The notes beneath the pieces are model-generated. The model ran no database searches. It was not told the origin of the DNA and worked only from the letters and a program-made list of their open reading frames with translations. Of a DNA stretch of 64,000 nucleotides, positions 26,328 through 34,347 are shown in pieces (within the stretch, counting starts at the first letter, position 1; every line of letters begins with the position of its first letter). The DNA comes from Novipirellula sp052161655 (GTDB taxonomy: Bacteria; Planctomycetota; Planctomycetia; Pirellulales; Pirellulaceae), in assembly GCF_052161655.1 (NCBI RefSeq), contig NZ_CP197418.1, positions 7,998,001 to 8,062,000 on the forward strand, written 5' to 3'. Position numbers and translations under genes: made by a program.

Positions 26328-28784
26328 TCAGTCGACGGTGTAACTTTTTCCGGCGACGGTTTCCTGATAGACCGTCTGCTTTCCATCCGGGGTTCGGATC
26401 ACCATCGGATTGCCGAGCAGCGACTTGACGTCCGCCTTTTCCAGTTGGCCGTTCTTCCACTGCATGGAAACTTCAAAACCGCCACGGGCGCGCAGGCCGC
26501 TAACCGAACCGTTCGGCCAAGCGGAAGGCAGGGCCGGTAACAGGTGTAGTAGCTGGCTGCCATCGTCGGTTTTCAAGTGGCTCTGCAAAAGCATTTCGGC
26601 GATGCCTGCGGTGACACCGAAGTTGCCATCGATTTGAAACGGTGGGTGGGCATCAAACAGATTCGGGTACAGCCCGCCGCCGCCCATGGTTTTTCCCCCT
26701 CGTTGAACCGGCCGCATCAAGTTACCCAGGATCAAAGTCGCGTGATCGCCATCCAGAAACCTTGCCCAAAAGTTCACCTTCCATCCCATACTCCAACCAG
26801 TTGCGGCATCGCCTCGGAAAATCAGTGACTGCTTGGCGGCATCAAATAACTCAGGAGTGTCTTTCCAATTGATCTCGTCACCGGGATGCAGACCCCATAG
26901 GTGAGAGACATGACGGTGTTTGCTGTTGGGGTCGTCTTTGTCCTCGAGCCATTCCTGCAACTGCCCATGCTTGCCGATTTGATTCGGTGCGATCCGGGCT
27001 CGCATTTCGATCAACCGTTGTCGTAACTCCTCGTCTTTGCCCAGGATCTCTGACGCTTCAATGACATTGGCGAATAGGTTACGGATTATTTGATGATCCA
27101 TCGTCGGTCCGGCCACCAAGCCTCCATTCTCCGGAGAATGACTCGGCGTGCTGATCAGCCAGCCTTTGTCGTTGCGTGGATCTTCGATCAGGAAATCAAC
27201 GAAGAACAGCGCCGAGTCCCGCATGATCGGATAAGCTCGTTCCAAAAATTCACGATCGCCGCCGAACTCGTAGTGCCACCAAAGGTGCTGGCAAAGCCAA
27301 GCACCACCGGTCACCCAGAGGCCATGATTCGAACCGTTGATCGGAGCCGTGCCGCGCCACAGATCAAAGTTATGATGCAGCACCCAGCCGCGCGCGTTGT
27401 AGTGGTTCTTTGCAGTGCGTTTGCCAGAGATAACCAACTCATCCATCGCAGCAAACAACGGCTCATGACACTCGGCTAAATTGACCGTTTCCGCAGGCCA
27501 GTAGTTCATCTCGGTGTTGATATTGACGGTGTACCGACTGCCCCATGACGGATTCAGTAGCTCATTCCAAATCCCCTGCAAGTTAGCAGGCTGGCCGCCG
27601 GGACGGCTGCTAGCGATCAGAAGATAGCGTCCGTACTGGAACAGCAACGCAACCAAACTGTTGTCTTTCGAATCGGATGCACGTTGCAGTCGCTCGTCCG
27701 TGGGAAGATCTTCATTTTCTCCGGCACCAAGGTCGATCGAGACTCGGCGGAACAGGTTTTGATGATCTTGGATATGGGCGGCTTTCAGCGTGTTCCAGTC
27801 TTTCCCCTGCACCGCAGCCAACACGTCCTGGCAATGTTTTGCGGGATCACCGCTCACATCCTGGAAGTTCTTGTAGCTGGTCGCTGCCGTCAAAATCAAA
27901 GTCACCGCATTGGCGTCGTTCACCGAAATCGCCCCGCCCGCAACCTCCACCGAGCCTCCGTCGGCATGCACCTGCAATCTCGCCTCAAAGCGGAGCGGTG
28001 TCTCCAGTGTCATCGTGAACTTCTTTTTCTTGTCCTCATAGACATTAGGCAACAAACCGCGGAGCCTTAGCTGATTGTCGTGGCTCGCTCCCCGATCAGA
28101 GCGTTGAGGTTCGGAGTGATCCACGGCACTATTGGTATGTGGCGACTTAAACCCTCCGCTAAAAGAAATCTGACCAGGTTTGTCAGCCGTGATCCGAACC
28201 GCAATGACTTGATCGGGAAAACTCGCGATCACTTCCCGAGTATAGTTCACTCCATTTGCTCGATAGGTCGTCGTCGCCACCGCCTCGTCGAGATTTAAAG
28301 CACGACGATAATCTTCCACGGCTTCATGACCGGAAAATTTCAGGAAGACATCTGCGAACGGCTGATAAGGAATCTGAGAGATCAGGTCGCTCATGAACTC
28401 CTTCATCGCCAACGATTCCGCTGCTTTTTGATTCCCAGCAAAAAGCAATTGGCGAATCTCATCGAGATGATCCGCAGCCCCAGGATGGGAATAGTCATGA
28501 GGCTCGCCCGCATAGAGCGTCGCTTCATTGAACTGAATACGCTCCTCAGAGACGCCGCCGAAAACCATCGCTCCTAGTCTGCCATTGCCAACGGGCAGCG
28601 CCTCGGTCCACTGCTTCGCCGGTTGGTCATAGACCAGATTCAACTCGCTCCAGGAACTACCTTGATCGTGTCGTGCAGATCCGTTTGCAAGATCTTCCGC
28701 AAGAGATGCAGTTGGCAACATGCCCACCAACCCGCAAGCGATCGCTCCCGCAATCAGTTTGCTAACGAAACTACGTCTGTTCAT
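26328..28784 (-). CDS. GH95 alpha-L-fucosidase (TEMNYW type), copy 4, Tat-like signal
   Basis: 818 residues. The N-terminus MNRRSFVSKLIAGAIACGLV is a twin-arginine type signal (RRSF), unlike the Sec-type signals of the other copies. GH95 blocks are EALPVGNGRLGAMVFGGVSE, N421 and N423 in YTVNINTEMNYW (the same numbers as I recall for AfcA), E552 in STPSHSPENGG and D719 in FQIDGNFGVTAG. It groups with the copy at 8642-11050 by the WGSRYT/TEMNYW motif. It carries a long loop between residues about 215 and 262 (HSEPQRSDRGASHDNQLRLR and after) not seen in copies 2 and 3. It is 76 bases downstream of a truncated sulfatase. Confidence 0.93.
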   Translation of the reverse strand: MNRRSFVSKLIAGAIACGLVGMLPTASLAEDLANGSARHDQGSSWSELNLVYDQPAKQWTEALPVGNGRLGAMVFGGVSEERIQFNEATLYAGEPHDYSHPGAADHLDEIRQLLFAGNQKAAESLAMKEFMSDLISQIPYQPFADVFLKFSGHEAVEDYRRALNLDEAVATTTYRANGVNYTREVIASFPDQVIAVRITADKPGQISFSGGFKSPHTNSAVDHSEPQRSDRGASHDNQLRLRGLLPNVYEDKKKKFTMTLETPLRFEARLQVHADGGSVEVAGGAISVNDANAVTLILTAATSYKNFQDVSGDPAKHCQDVLAAVQGKDWNTLKAAHIQDHQNLFRRVSIDLGAGENEDLPTDERLQRASDSKDNSLVALLFQYGRYLLIASSRPGGQPANLQGIWNELLNPSWGSRYTVNINTEMNYWPAETVNLAECHEPLFAAMDELVISGKRTAKNHYNARGWVLHHNFDLWRGTAPINGSNHGLWVTGGAWLCQHLWWHYEFGGDREFLERAYPIMRDSALFFVDFLIEDPRNDKGWLISTPSHSPENGGLVAGPTMDHQIIRNLFANVIEASEILGKDEELRQRLIEMRARIAPNQIGKHGQLQEWLEDKDDPNSKHRHVSHLWGLHPGDEINWKDTPELFDAAKQSLIFRGDAATGWSMGWKVNFWARFLDGDHATLILGNLMRPVQRGGKTMGGGGLYPNLFDAHPPFQIDGNFGVTAGIAEMLLQSHLKTDDGSQLLHLLPALPSAWPNGSVSGLRARGGFEVSMQWKNGQLEKADVKSLLGNPMVIRTPDGKQTVYQETVAGKSYTVD

Positions 28785-28860
28785 AATTGATTCAGCGTTC
28801 GAGATAAAAAGTGTTCTGGATCAGCGGGAGCAGGGATTTTGGAGTCAAGTTTCAATAGGT

Positions 28861-29307
28861 TCATTTTACCCATTCTTTGCTCAAGGGAAATTTAGGATCA
28901 TCGGCTGTCGCGAAATCTTTGGTGCGATCCGGCACACTGCGATGGGGGCCTCGGTCTTGATTGACGGTGTCAAAGCCATAACTCGCCACAGTCAGGCCGA
29001 CATGCGTGAGCCGAATTTTTGCGGGGTGTTGCCCCGTGATGATCCCGGCTCGTGAGGGAGAACAGGACGGAGCGGGTGAATAGCCTTCAAAGAAATTAAT
29101 CCCAGCCTTGGCAAGCTTGATGATATTGGGCGTTTCGTAGGGGCAGGGACTATCCACGTCATTGAGCTGCACATCCTGCCAACCGAGATCATCCACATCG
29201 AAGATGATAATGCTGGGCGGCGGCTCTTTGGCAAAGACTGGCTGCACTGTAATCAGACAAGCGACCAACCCAAACATCGAGAAGAACGATGCGAGTTTTA
29301 CAAACAT
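28861..29307 (-). pseudogene. Truncated sulfatase: N-terminal 105 residues with intact C82-S-P-S-R, then a foreign tail
   Basis: ATG 29307, preceded by AGAAGAA, opens 148 residues. The signal peptide (SFFSMFGLVACLITVQPVFA) is followed by SIIIFDVDDLGWQDV, CPYETPNIIKLAKAG and YSPAPSCSPSRAGIITGQH. These match the start of the sulfatase at 39627-41513 (LGWQDV, PYETPNI, YSPAPTCAPSR). After THVGL the homology ends and the protein closes with RTKDFATADDPKFPLSKEWV and a stop. The Lys/His block and second metal site of sulfatases are missing, so it cannot be catalytic. The tail may be the C-terminus of the same lost gene, in which case this is an in-frame internal deletion. Whether it is expressed is unknown. 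Confidence 0.75.
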
Positions 29308-29377
29308 GATGAATTTCTTCTGTATCCCGGGGGGAGTGTTTTGCAAGAATCAAATGGATTGATTTGCGGACATTTTC

Positions 29378-30904
29378 TTAGGGCTCAAATCGGTCGGTTC
29401 GAAAAGGAAGGGCCGGTAGATCGGCCTCATTGACGAGATTCACGTCCGGCTTTCCCACAAAGGCGTAGCGAACATACAACGGCTTTGCCAATTCAGCGGA
29501 CTGCAAAACCACGCGCTGCCCTTGGATCGTCGCATCAGCTCGGACCCACTTCTGATCATCATCGGCCATCCAAAACCCCTTTGGCGCGGAACCATCGGTG
29601 GTTGTTAATCCCTCGGCGTGTTCGAAATGGACGACCAGCGAATTATCATTGGCCTCCACTTTGTGAAAAACGGGGCCTTGGGCTTCGATTTTCTGCCCGA
29701 GCGTGTCGCGTGCTGCGAGCAGGGCTAATCGCCGCCCAATCGGCAGCTTGTCTTTCGGATGCACGTTCTTGATGTCGCCCAAATCGATGGTATTTGCAAC
29801 CGCGGTATGCGGTAGTTCGAGAGCTTTGAGCTGCGATTCTCGCATCCAGGCCCACGAGTGTGCTGCAGGATTATCACGAGGTACTTTGGGTGACGTTTTC
29901 AATACATTTCCGTATCCCGGCAACATCACGATCAAGAAGTGCAAGTCCTCCTGGTTCCATTGCTGGCGATAACGCAGCATCCATTGCTTCAGCACGTCGC
30001 CATAGATCCGCATGCCTGAGTTCCGTGAGAACCAAGGCTCTTTGACCATCCCGTGCATTGACTGCGTATTGCGTTCACCTTGGTACCAAACCAATCCACG
30101 ACAAGCGTAAGGTGCAAGCGGATGCATCATCGCGTTATAGATGATATTCGATTGACGACGCAAAAAAATGTCCTCCTTGCCGCTCCAAGGTTGAGGACCA
30201 TTGAGGGTGGCATTGATCTCAGCCTGCGCTTCGGTGTTGGCGTCAAACTCTTCCATCATCACTTTAAAATGGGGCACGGTTTCGGTCATGTCCCGAGGCA
30301 TCCAGGCTTCGATCGACGTGCTCCCCCAGCACGACAGAATGATGCCAACCGGGGTGTCAGCGGATGCTTGCAAAAAATGAGCAAATCCAAACGCCACCGC
30401 GCTATCGGGGTAACGATCGACCCACTGGCCTTCGCAACGCTCTTGCTCGGTAAAGGCCACACTGCGTTTGACGTTAAAGCTGCGGATGTTTTTTGTCTGC
30501 GGAATCAACGCCTTCACTTCCGGCACCGCACCAACACCAAACTGCATGTTCGATTGTCCCGAACAAATCCAGACTTCGCCGACGAGGACGTCACTGCATC
30601 GCTGTTTTTCAACTGATGAATTCAAACTCGACGAGACGGTCATCGTTCTCGATTCGAACGAAACTGCAAGCGGATCAAGCTTGATCATCCACTTGCCATC
30701 CGCCTCGACGTTGGCTTTCTTTTGCTGCCCCGCAAATTCCACGGTGACCGTCGATCCGGAATCTGCTATCCCCCAAACCGGTACCGGCATATCGCGTTGC
30801 AGCACCATGTGGTCTGTGAACAAGGAACCCAACCGAAGTTCGGCGCGGACCGTGCCGGGCACCAACATGATCACCAGGAAGCAGAGTGTGAGGGAAGATT
30901 TCAT
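29378..30904 (-). CDS. Secreted SASA-type (sialate O-acetylesterase-like) carbohydrate esterase
   Basis: ATG 30904 has AAGGT upstream and begins a signal peptide (KSSLTLCFLVIMLVPGTVRA); the frame is open much further upstream but that part overlaps the sulfatase gene and is not used. 508 residues. LRLGSLFTDHMVLQRDMPVP is the conserved N-terminal opening of bacterial sialate O-acetylesterase-like proteins (PF03629). GQSNMQF contains nucleophile S118. GLVWYQGERN and, near the end, a Asp-x-x-x-x-His segment (DIKNVHPKD) supply the rest of the site. It follows the sulfatase by 10 bases, so the two are co-translated. It likely removes O-acetyl groups from sulfated sugars, preparing them for sulfatases and fucosidases; true sialate specificity is doubtful. 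Confidence 0.88.
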   Translation of the reverse strand: MKSSLTLCFLVIMLVPGTVRAELRLGSLFTDHMVLQRDMPVPVWGIADSGSTVTVEFAGQQKKANVEADGKWMIKLDPLAVSFESRTMTVSSSLNSSVEKQRCSDVLVGEVWICSGQSNMQFGVGAVPEVKALIPQTKNIRSFNVKRSVAFTEQERCEGQWVDRYPDSAVAFGFAHFLQASADTPVGIILSCWGSTSIEAWMPRDMTETVPHFKVMMEEFDANTEAQAEINATLNGPQPWSGKEDIFLRRQSNIIYNAMMHPLAPYACRGLVWYQGERNTQSMHGMVKEPWFSRNSGMRIYGDVLKQWMLRYRQQWNQEDLHFLIVMLPGYGNVLKTSPKVPRDNPAAHSWAWMRESQLKALELPHTAVANTIDLGDIKNVHPKDKLPIGRRLALLAARDTLGQKIEAQGPVFHKVEANDNSLVVHFEHAEGLTTTDGSAPKGFWMADDDQKWVRADATIQGQRVVLQSAELAKPLYVRYAFVGKPDVNLVNEADLPALPFRTDRFEP

Positions 30905-30914
30905 GGTTTTTACC

Positions 30915-32417
30915 TTAGTTCTGGATTTTTTTCGCTTTCGTATTGATCTGCTTCCCGCTCTTCCAAAGGTTAATAGAATCTTGATCGTTTTTTGATTCGG
31001 ATCCCGCGGTGCTGCGTCCCCGCGTGACATCCGCTTCGAGTTGCGCGAGCAAACGCTCTGCCACTTCGGGATGGGTTTCGTAGAGATTTGTCGTCTCGGC
31101 GGGATCGTTTTGCATGTCATACAGCTGAGCGATCGGGCTATCTTTGGCGGCCTGTTTTTCAGTTGGAGAACTCCAACCACCCGAGGCCTTTGCCAACAGC
31201 AGCTTCCATTTCCCCTGTCGATAACCGAAGTGCCCGCTGATCGAATGGTGAATCACACCCGCACGCGTCGAATCAATTGATTCGCCGCTTAGGGCTGGCA
31301 GAAAGCTAACGCTGTCCTCGGCGCTGCCCGCAGGTAGCGATTCCCCCGTCAGCTCCGAAAGCGTGGCAAAGAAATCGGTCAGGCAGATCGTCTGATCGCA
31401 AGTTGAACCCGCGGCCACCTTGCCCGGCCAACGTACGATAAACGGAACGCGATGCCCGCCATCCCACAAATCGGCTTTGGAACCTCGATATCCGGCGCTG
31501 ACCAGGTGTCCCTGTTTGGCGAGCTGAGGAATTCCGGCCGCTTTGGAGCATCCGTTGTCACTACTGAAAATGACAAGCGTATTGTCGCTAAGCCCGTTCT
31601 CCTTCAGTGCAGTGGTGATTTGTCCCACACCGTCATCGGTCTGCATCACGAAGTCAGCATACGCACCGAGTCCGCTTCGACCTTGCCACTCTTTTGTGGG
31701 AACAATCGGAGTGTGCGGAGACCCGAACGGCACATACAGAAAGAACGGCGATTCGTTTGCGTCGTTGCCGCGGGCGTTGATGTACTCGACCGCTTTACGG
31801 GTCAGCCGCGGCAGCATGTTGATCTCTTCGTCGTGCTCGATGACTTCGTCATTCTCGATCACGCCTTTCATATCACGAGCGTGATGGAATCCATGAAAGT
31901 AGTCAAAGCCCCGACGGATCGGACCGTCCGGAATTTTGCTGCCGACGGGAGCCAGCCCCCTCTTTGCTGTTTTCTTACTTAGTTCGTTACCGGTATCGGG
32001 ATCGACATATTGAAAGTTCAAATGCCACTTGCCGATGATGCCGGTATGGTAACCCTGTGACTTCAAAAAGCTGGCCACGGTCGGTCGGTCTTCGGCGATC
32101 AGATTGGGCGAGAATCCTTGAACCACGCCGCTTTGCAATTGCGTCCGCCAACTGTAACGCCCTGTCATCAATCCATAACGTGTCGGTGTGCAGACCGACG
32201 ATCCGGAATGGGCATCGGTGAAAATCATTCCTTCGGCAGCCAGTTTGTCGACCGATGGTGTCGCAATCTTTCCGTGCTCTGGATTTAAACACTGCACATC
32301 GCCATAACCGAGATCATCGCAAAGGATGAACACGATGTTCGGTTTCGCCGCCGACGCATCCGTGCCGTTCCAAATCACCATCAGGCAGAGGACCATGGTC
32401 GTAATTGTTTTTTTCAA
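30915..32417 (-). CDS. Secreted S1-family sulfatase (C76-T-P-T-R), probable TTG start
   Basis: The longest ATG frame starts at 32498 but gives a non-signal leader. A TTG at 32417 has AAGGA 6 bases upstream and yields a normal signal peptide (KKTITTMVLCLMVIWNGTDA), so I prefer it; length 500 residues. PNIVFILCDDLGYGDVQC is the first metal site, C76-T-P-T-R80 the formylglycine motif, IIGKWHLNF the Lys/His block and FSSDNGCSK the second metal motif. HHARDMKGVIENDEV is a distinctive insertion between these motifs. The C-terminus is basic (KSGKQINTKAKKIQN). It is followed after 10 bases by the SASA esterase, suggesting paired desulfation and deacetylation. Confidence 0.9.
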   Translation of the reverse strand: MKKTITTMVLCLMVIWNGTDASAAKPNIVFILCDDLGYGDVQCLNPEHGKIATPSVDKLAAEGMIFTDAHSGSSVCTPTRYGLMTGRYSWRTQLQSGVVQGFSPNLIAEDRPTVASFLKSQGYHTGIIGKWHLNFQYVDPDTGNELSKKTAKRGLAPVGSKIPDGPIRRGFDYFHGFHHARDMKGVIENDEVIEHDEEINMLPRLTRKAVEYINARGNDANESPFFLYVPFGSPHTPIVPTKEWQGRSGLGAYADFVMQTDDGVGQITTALKENGLSDNTLVIFSSDNGCSKAAGIPQLAKQGHLVSAGYRGSKADLWDGGHRVPFIVRWPGKVAAGSTCDQTICLTDFFATLSELTGESLPAGSAEDSVSFLPALSGESIDSTRAGVIHHSISGHFGYRQGKWKLLLAKASGGWSSPTEKQAAKDSPIAQLYDMQNDPAETTNLYETHPEVAERLLAQLEADVTRGRSTAGSESKNDQDSINLWKSGKQINTKAKKIQN

Positions 32418-32537
32418 AGTTCTATCCTTGTAAGAGCCCTGCGGTCCGCTGAGCTGGACTATGTGAATCACTGGGCCTTGGGCCCGATACAACGGCATTC
32501 GACTTGTGCGGTATGAGAAGACAGAATCACTTGTTTC

Positions 32538-34103
32538 CTATTTTGCTAACTCGGTGACAAGTTCCTGACATCGATTGCGATACCTTGCAAGTACTTCATC
32601 GTACTCGGGATTGAGGGCGAGGTTGACCTGTTCCTTCGGATCGTTCGCGATATTAAACAGCTCTTCAAACACTGGCTGCTCTCCTTGGATCGACGCGTCG
32701 GGCAGATACTTCATCCGATCATTCTCTTTGGAGAAGTAACGAATGTACTTCCACTCGTCGCTACGCACGGATTCCATTCGCGGATAGCCTTGGTCGGTGA
32801 ACAGATTTTCACAGAAGACTTCTTTGCGCCATTGGACCGACTTGCCTTCAATCAGCGGCATCATGCTCTGTCCTTGATAAGTATCTGGCACGGCCACGCC
32901 GCACAGTTCCAAAATCGTCGCTGGCAAATCCTGACCCACCACCAACTCATCCACCGTCGTGCCCCGCTGTTGTTCGGAGAAGTAGGGGGAATAAATAATC
33001 ATCGGGATGCGAACGCACTCGTCATAGAGAAACGTCTTGCCACCAAGGCCATGCTCACCGAGCAGTAATCCGTGGTCAGAAGCGAAGACAATGATGGTGT
33101 TGTCAGCGATTCCCATTTCGTCCAATTGCATTCGTAACTTACCGAGCATCATGTCGATTGCTGTGACAGCGCGGGCCATCTTGGTCTTCTTGCTCAACAG
33201 CGCGGCGGGATTGGTCGTGCGGTAATAACCCATCAACTCATCCTGGCGAAAAACCTGTTCTGGCAACGGGACTTTGATGTTGGGATAGTCATCAGGGAAC
33301 ACGAAATCGTCCTGCACATCGTTGTACAGTGTGCGGTACATATCCGGGTCTGTATCTTTCGCTCCCATGCCACCGATGCTGGACGCATGCGGCAGATTGA
33401 GATTCAGCGAGAGTGCAAACGGCTTGCCCTGATCTCGCTTGTGCAGAAAATCCGAGACGGACTGGTGGGCATTGTCAAAGAAGTAGTCCTTATCTTTTCC
33501 AGGTCGCATGAAAGGCTCGGTCGCCTCGTAGAGTCCTTCGATCTGGGAGCTGTGCCGAAGATTCTTGAACTCGTTCCACTTCATCAAATCAAAGCCGAGG
33601 TGTCCGCCCTTCATATAGCAAAAATCAACGTTCTCCTTCATGTAGCGATTGCGTTCCTTTGCCGGCCCAATGGTGGCGTGATGCTTGCCGATGTAGCCAG
33701 TGAAATACCCCGCGGCCTTCAATTGCATAATCCAGCTATTGTCAAACAGCTCGTGCGTGATGTGGTTTCTGGAAACGTGATAAAAACCTTGTCGGTTCTT
33801 GCGTTCCCATTGGCCGGTGAAGAAGTTGGCACGGCTGGGGCCACAGATCGGGCTGGTGATGAAGGCGTGACTGAAGAAAACTCCGTCCGCTGCCAGCTGG
33901 TCAATATTCGGTGTCTGTGTTACCGGATGCCCCGTCATACTAAGCGAATCCAATCGCTGGTCATCCGTCTTGATGAAGATGACATTGGGCCTAGTTGACG
34001 CAACCGGTGCCAAGTCTTGCTCCGCGGCGTGCAGCGAACCCGTGAATAGGGCGAAGCTAATTACGGCGAAACTGACGATGATTGGAAGTAAGTGTTTGTG
34101 CAT
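32538..34103 (-). CDS. Secreted S1-family sulfatase (C87-G-P-S-R)
   Basis: 521 residues, signal peptide LLPIIVSFAVISFALFTGSL. PNVIFIKTDDQRLDSLSMTG provides the first metal site, and C87-G-P-S-R91 in ITSPICGPSRANFFTGQWE the formylglycine motif. YIGKHHATIG replaces the usual GKWHLG, and FASDHGLLLGEHG replaces TDNG with SDHG. These two variants (KHH and SDHG) are typical of the heparan/iduronate-like and choline-sulfatase-like S1 subgroups rather than arylsulfatase A. It is the only sulfatase in the window with both. It lies 121 bases upstream of the next sulfatase. The 244 bases above its start hold a hairpin repeat cluster, so it may head a transcription unit. Confidence 0.92.
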   Translation of the reverse strand: MHKHLLPIIVSFAVISFALFTGSLHAAEQDLAPVASTRPNVIFIKTDDQRLDSLSMTGHPVTQTPNIDQLAADGVFFSHAFITSPICGPSRANFFTGQWERKNRQGFYHVSRNHITHELFDNSWIMQLKAAGYFTGYIGKHHATIGPAKERNRYMKENVDFCYMKGGHLGFDLMKWNEFKNLRHSSQIEGLYEATEPFMRPGKDKDYFFDNAHQSVSDFLHKRDQGKPFALSLNLNLPHASSIGGMGAKDTDPDMYRTLYNDVQDDFVFPDDYPNIKVPLPEQVFRQDELMGYYRTTNPAALLSKKTKMARAVTAIDMMLGKLRMQLDEMGIADNTIIVFASDHGLLLGEHGLGGKTFLYDECVRIPMIIYSPYFSEQQRGTTVDELVVGQDLPATILELCGVAVPDTYQGQSMMPLIEGKSVQWRKEVFCENLFTDQGYPRMESVRSDEWKYIRYFSKENDRMKYLPDASIQGEQPVFEELFNIANDPKEQVNLALNPEYDEVLARYRNRCQELVTELAK

Positions 34104-34261
34104 CGCTGGACGTCGGTTCGTGTGACTGATCAGTGGATTGGCTTAGGGATGGTGGCTAGGTCGTCGTGCTTGTTGCCGCGAAAAACGTTGAACTTCACCC
34201 GCCTTGGCCAGTCCGAACTTTGTAACGATTAAATCCTTAGGACCGTCGGAACAATAACTGT

Positions 34262-34313
34262 CGTAGCTACGCTCGCCAGAGCGTGGACCCACCGTCTGGT
34301 GACACTAGCTACG
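34262..34313. repeat. Compound hairpin repeat with GTAGCTAC flanks
   Basis: CGTAGCTA (34262-34269) and TAGCTACG (34306-34313) enclose two small hairpins, CGCTC-GCCA-GAGCG (34270-34283) and GTC-TGGT-GAC (34294-34303). The 29 bases 34259-34287 match the reverse complement of 58340-58368 at 27 positions. It lies in the gap between a GH29 gene and a sulfatase gene; nothing else is seen there. Confidence 0.8.
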
Positions 34314-34347
34314 TAACATCGACCGCCACTTAAACATCCGATGGGCC

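Noticed and set aside
29378..30904. Naming the SASA-domain protein a sialate O-acetylesterase
   Set aside because: The family fits, but nothing in the locus suggests sialic acid; acetylated fucan is a better context, so only a general esterase is claimed.
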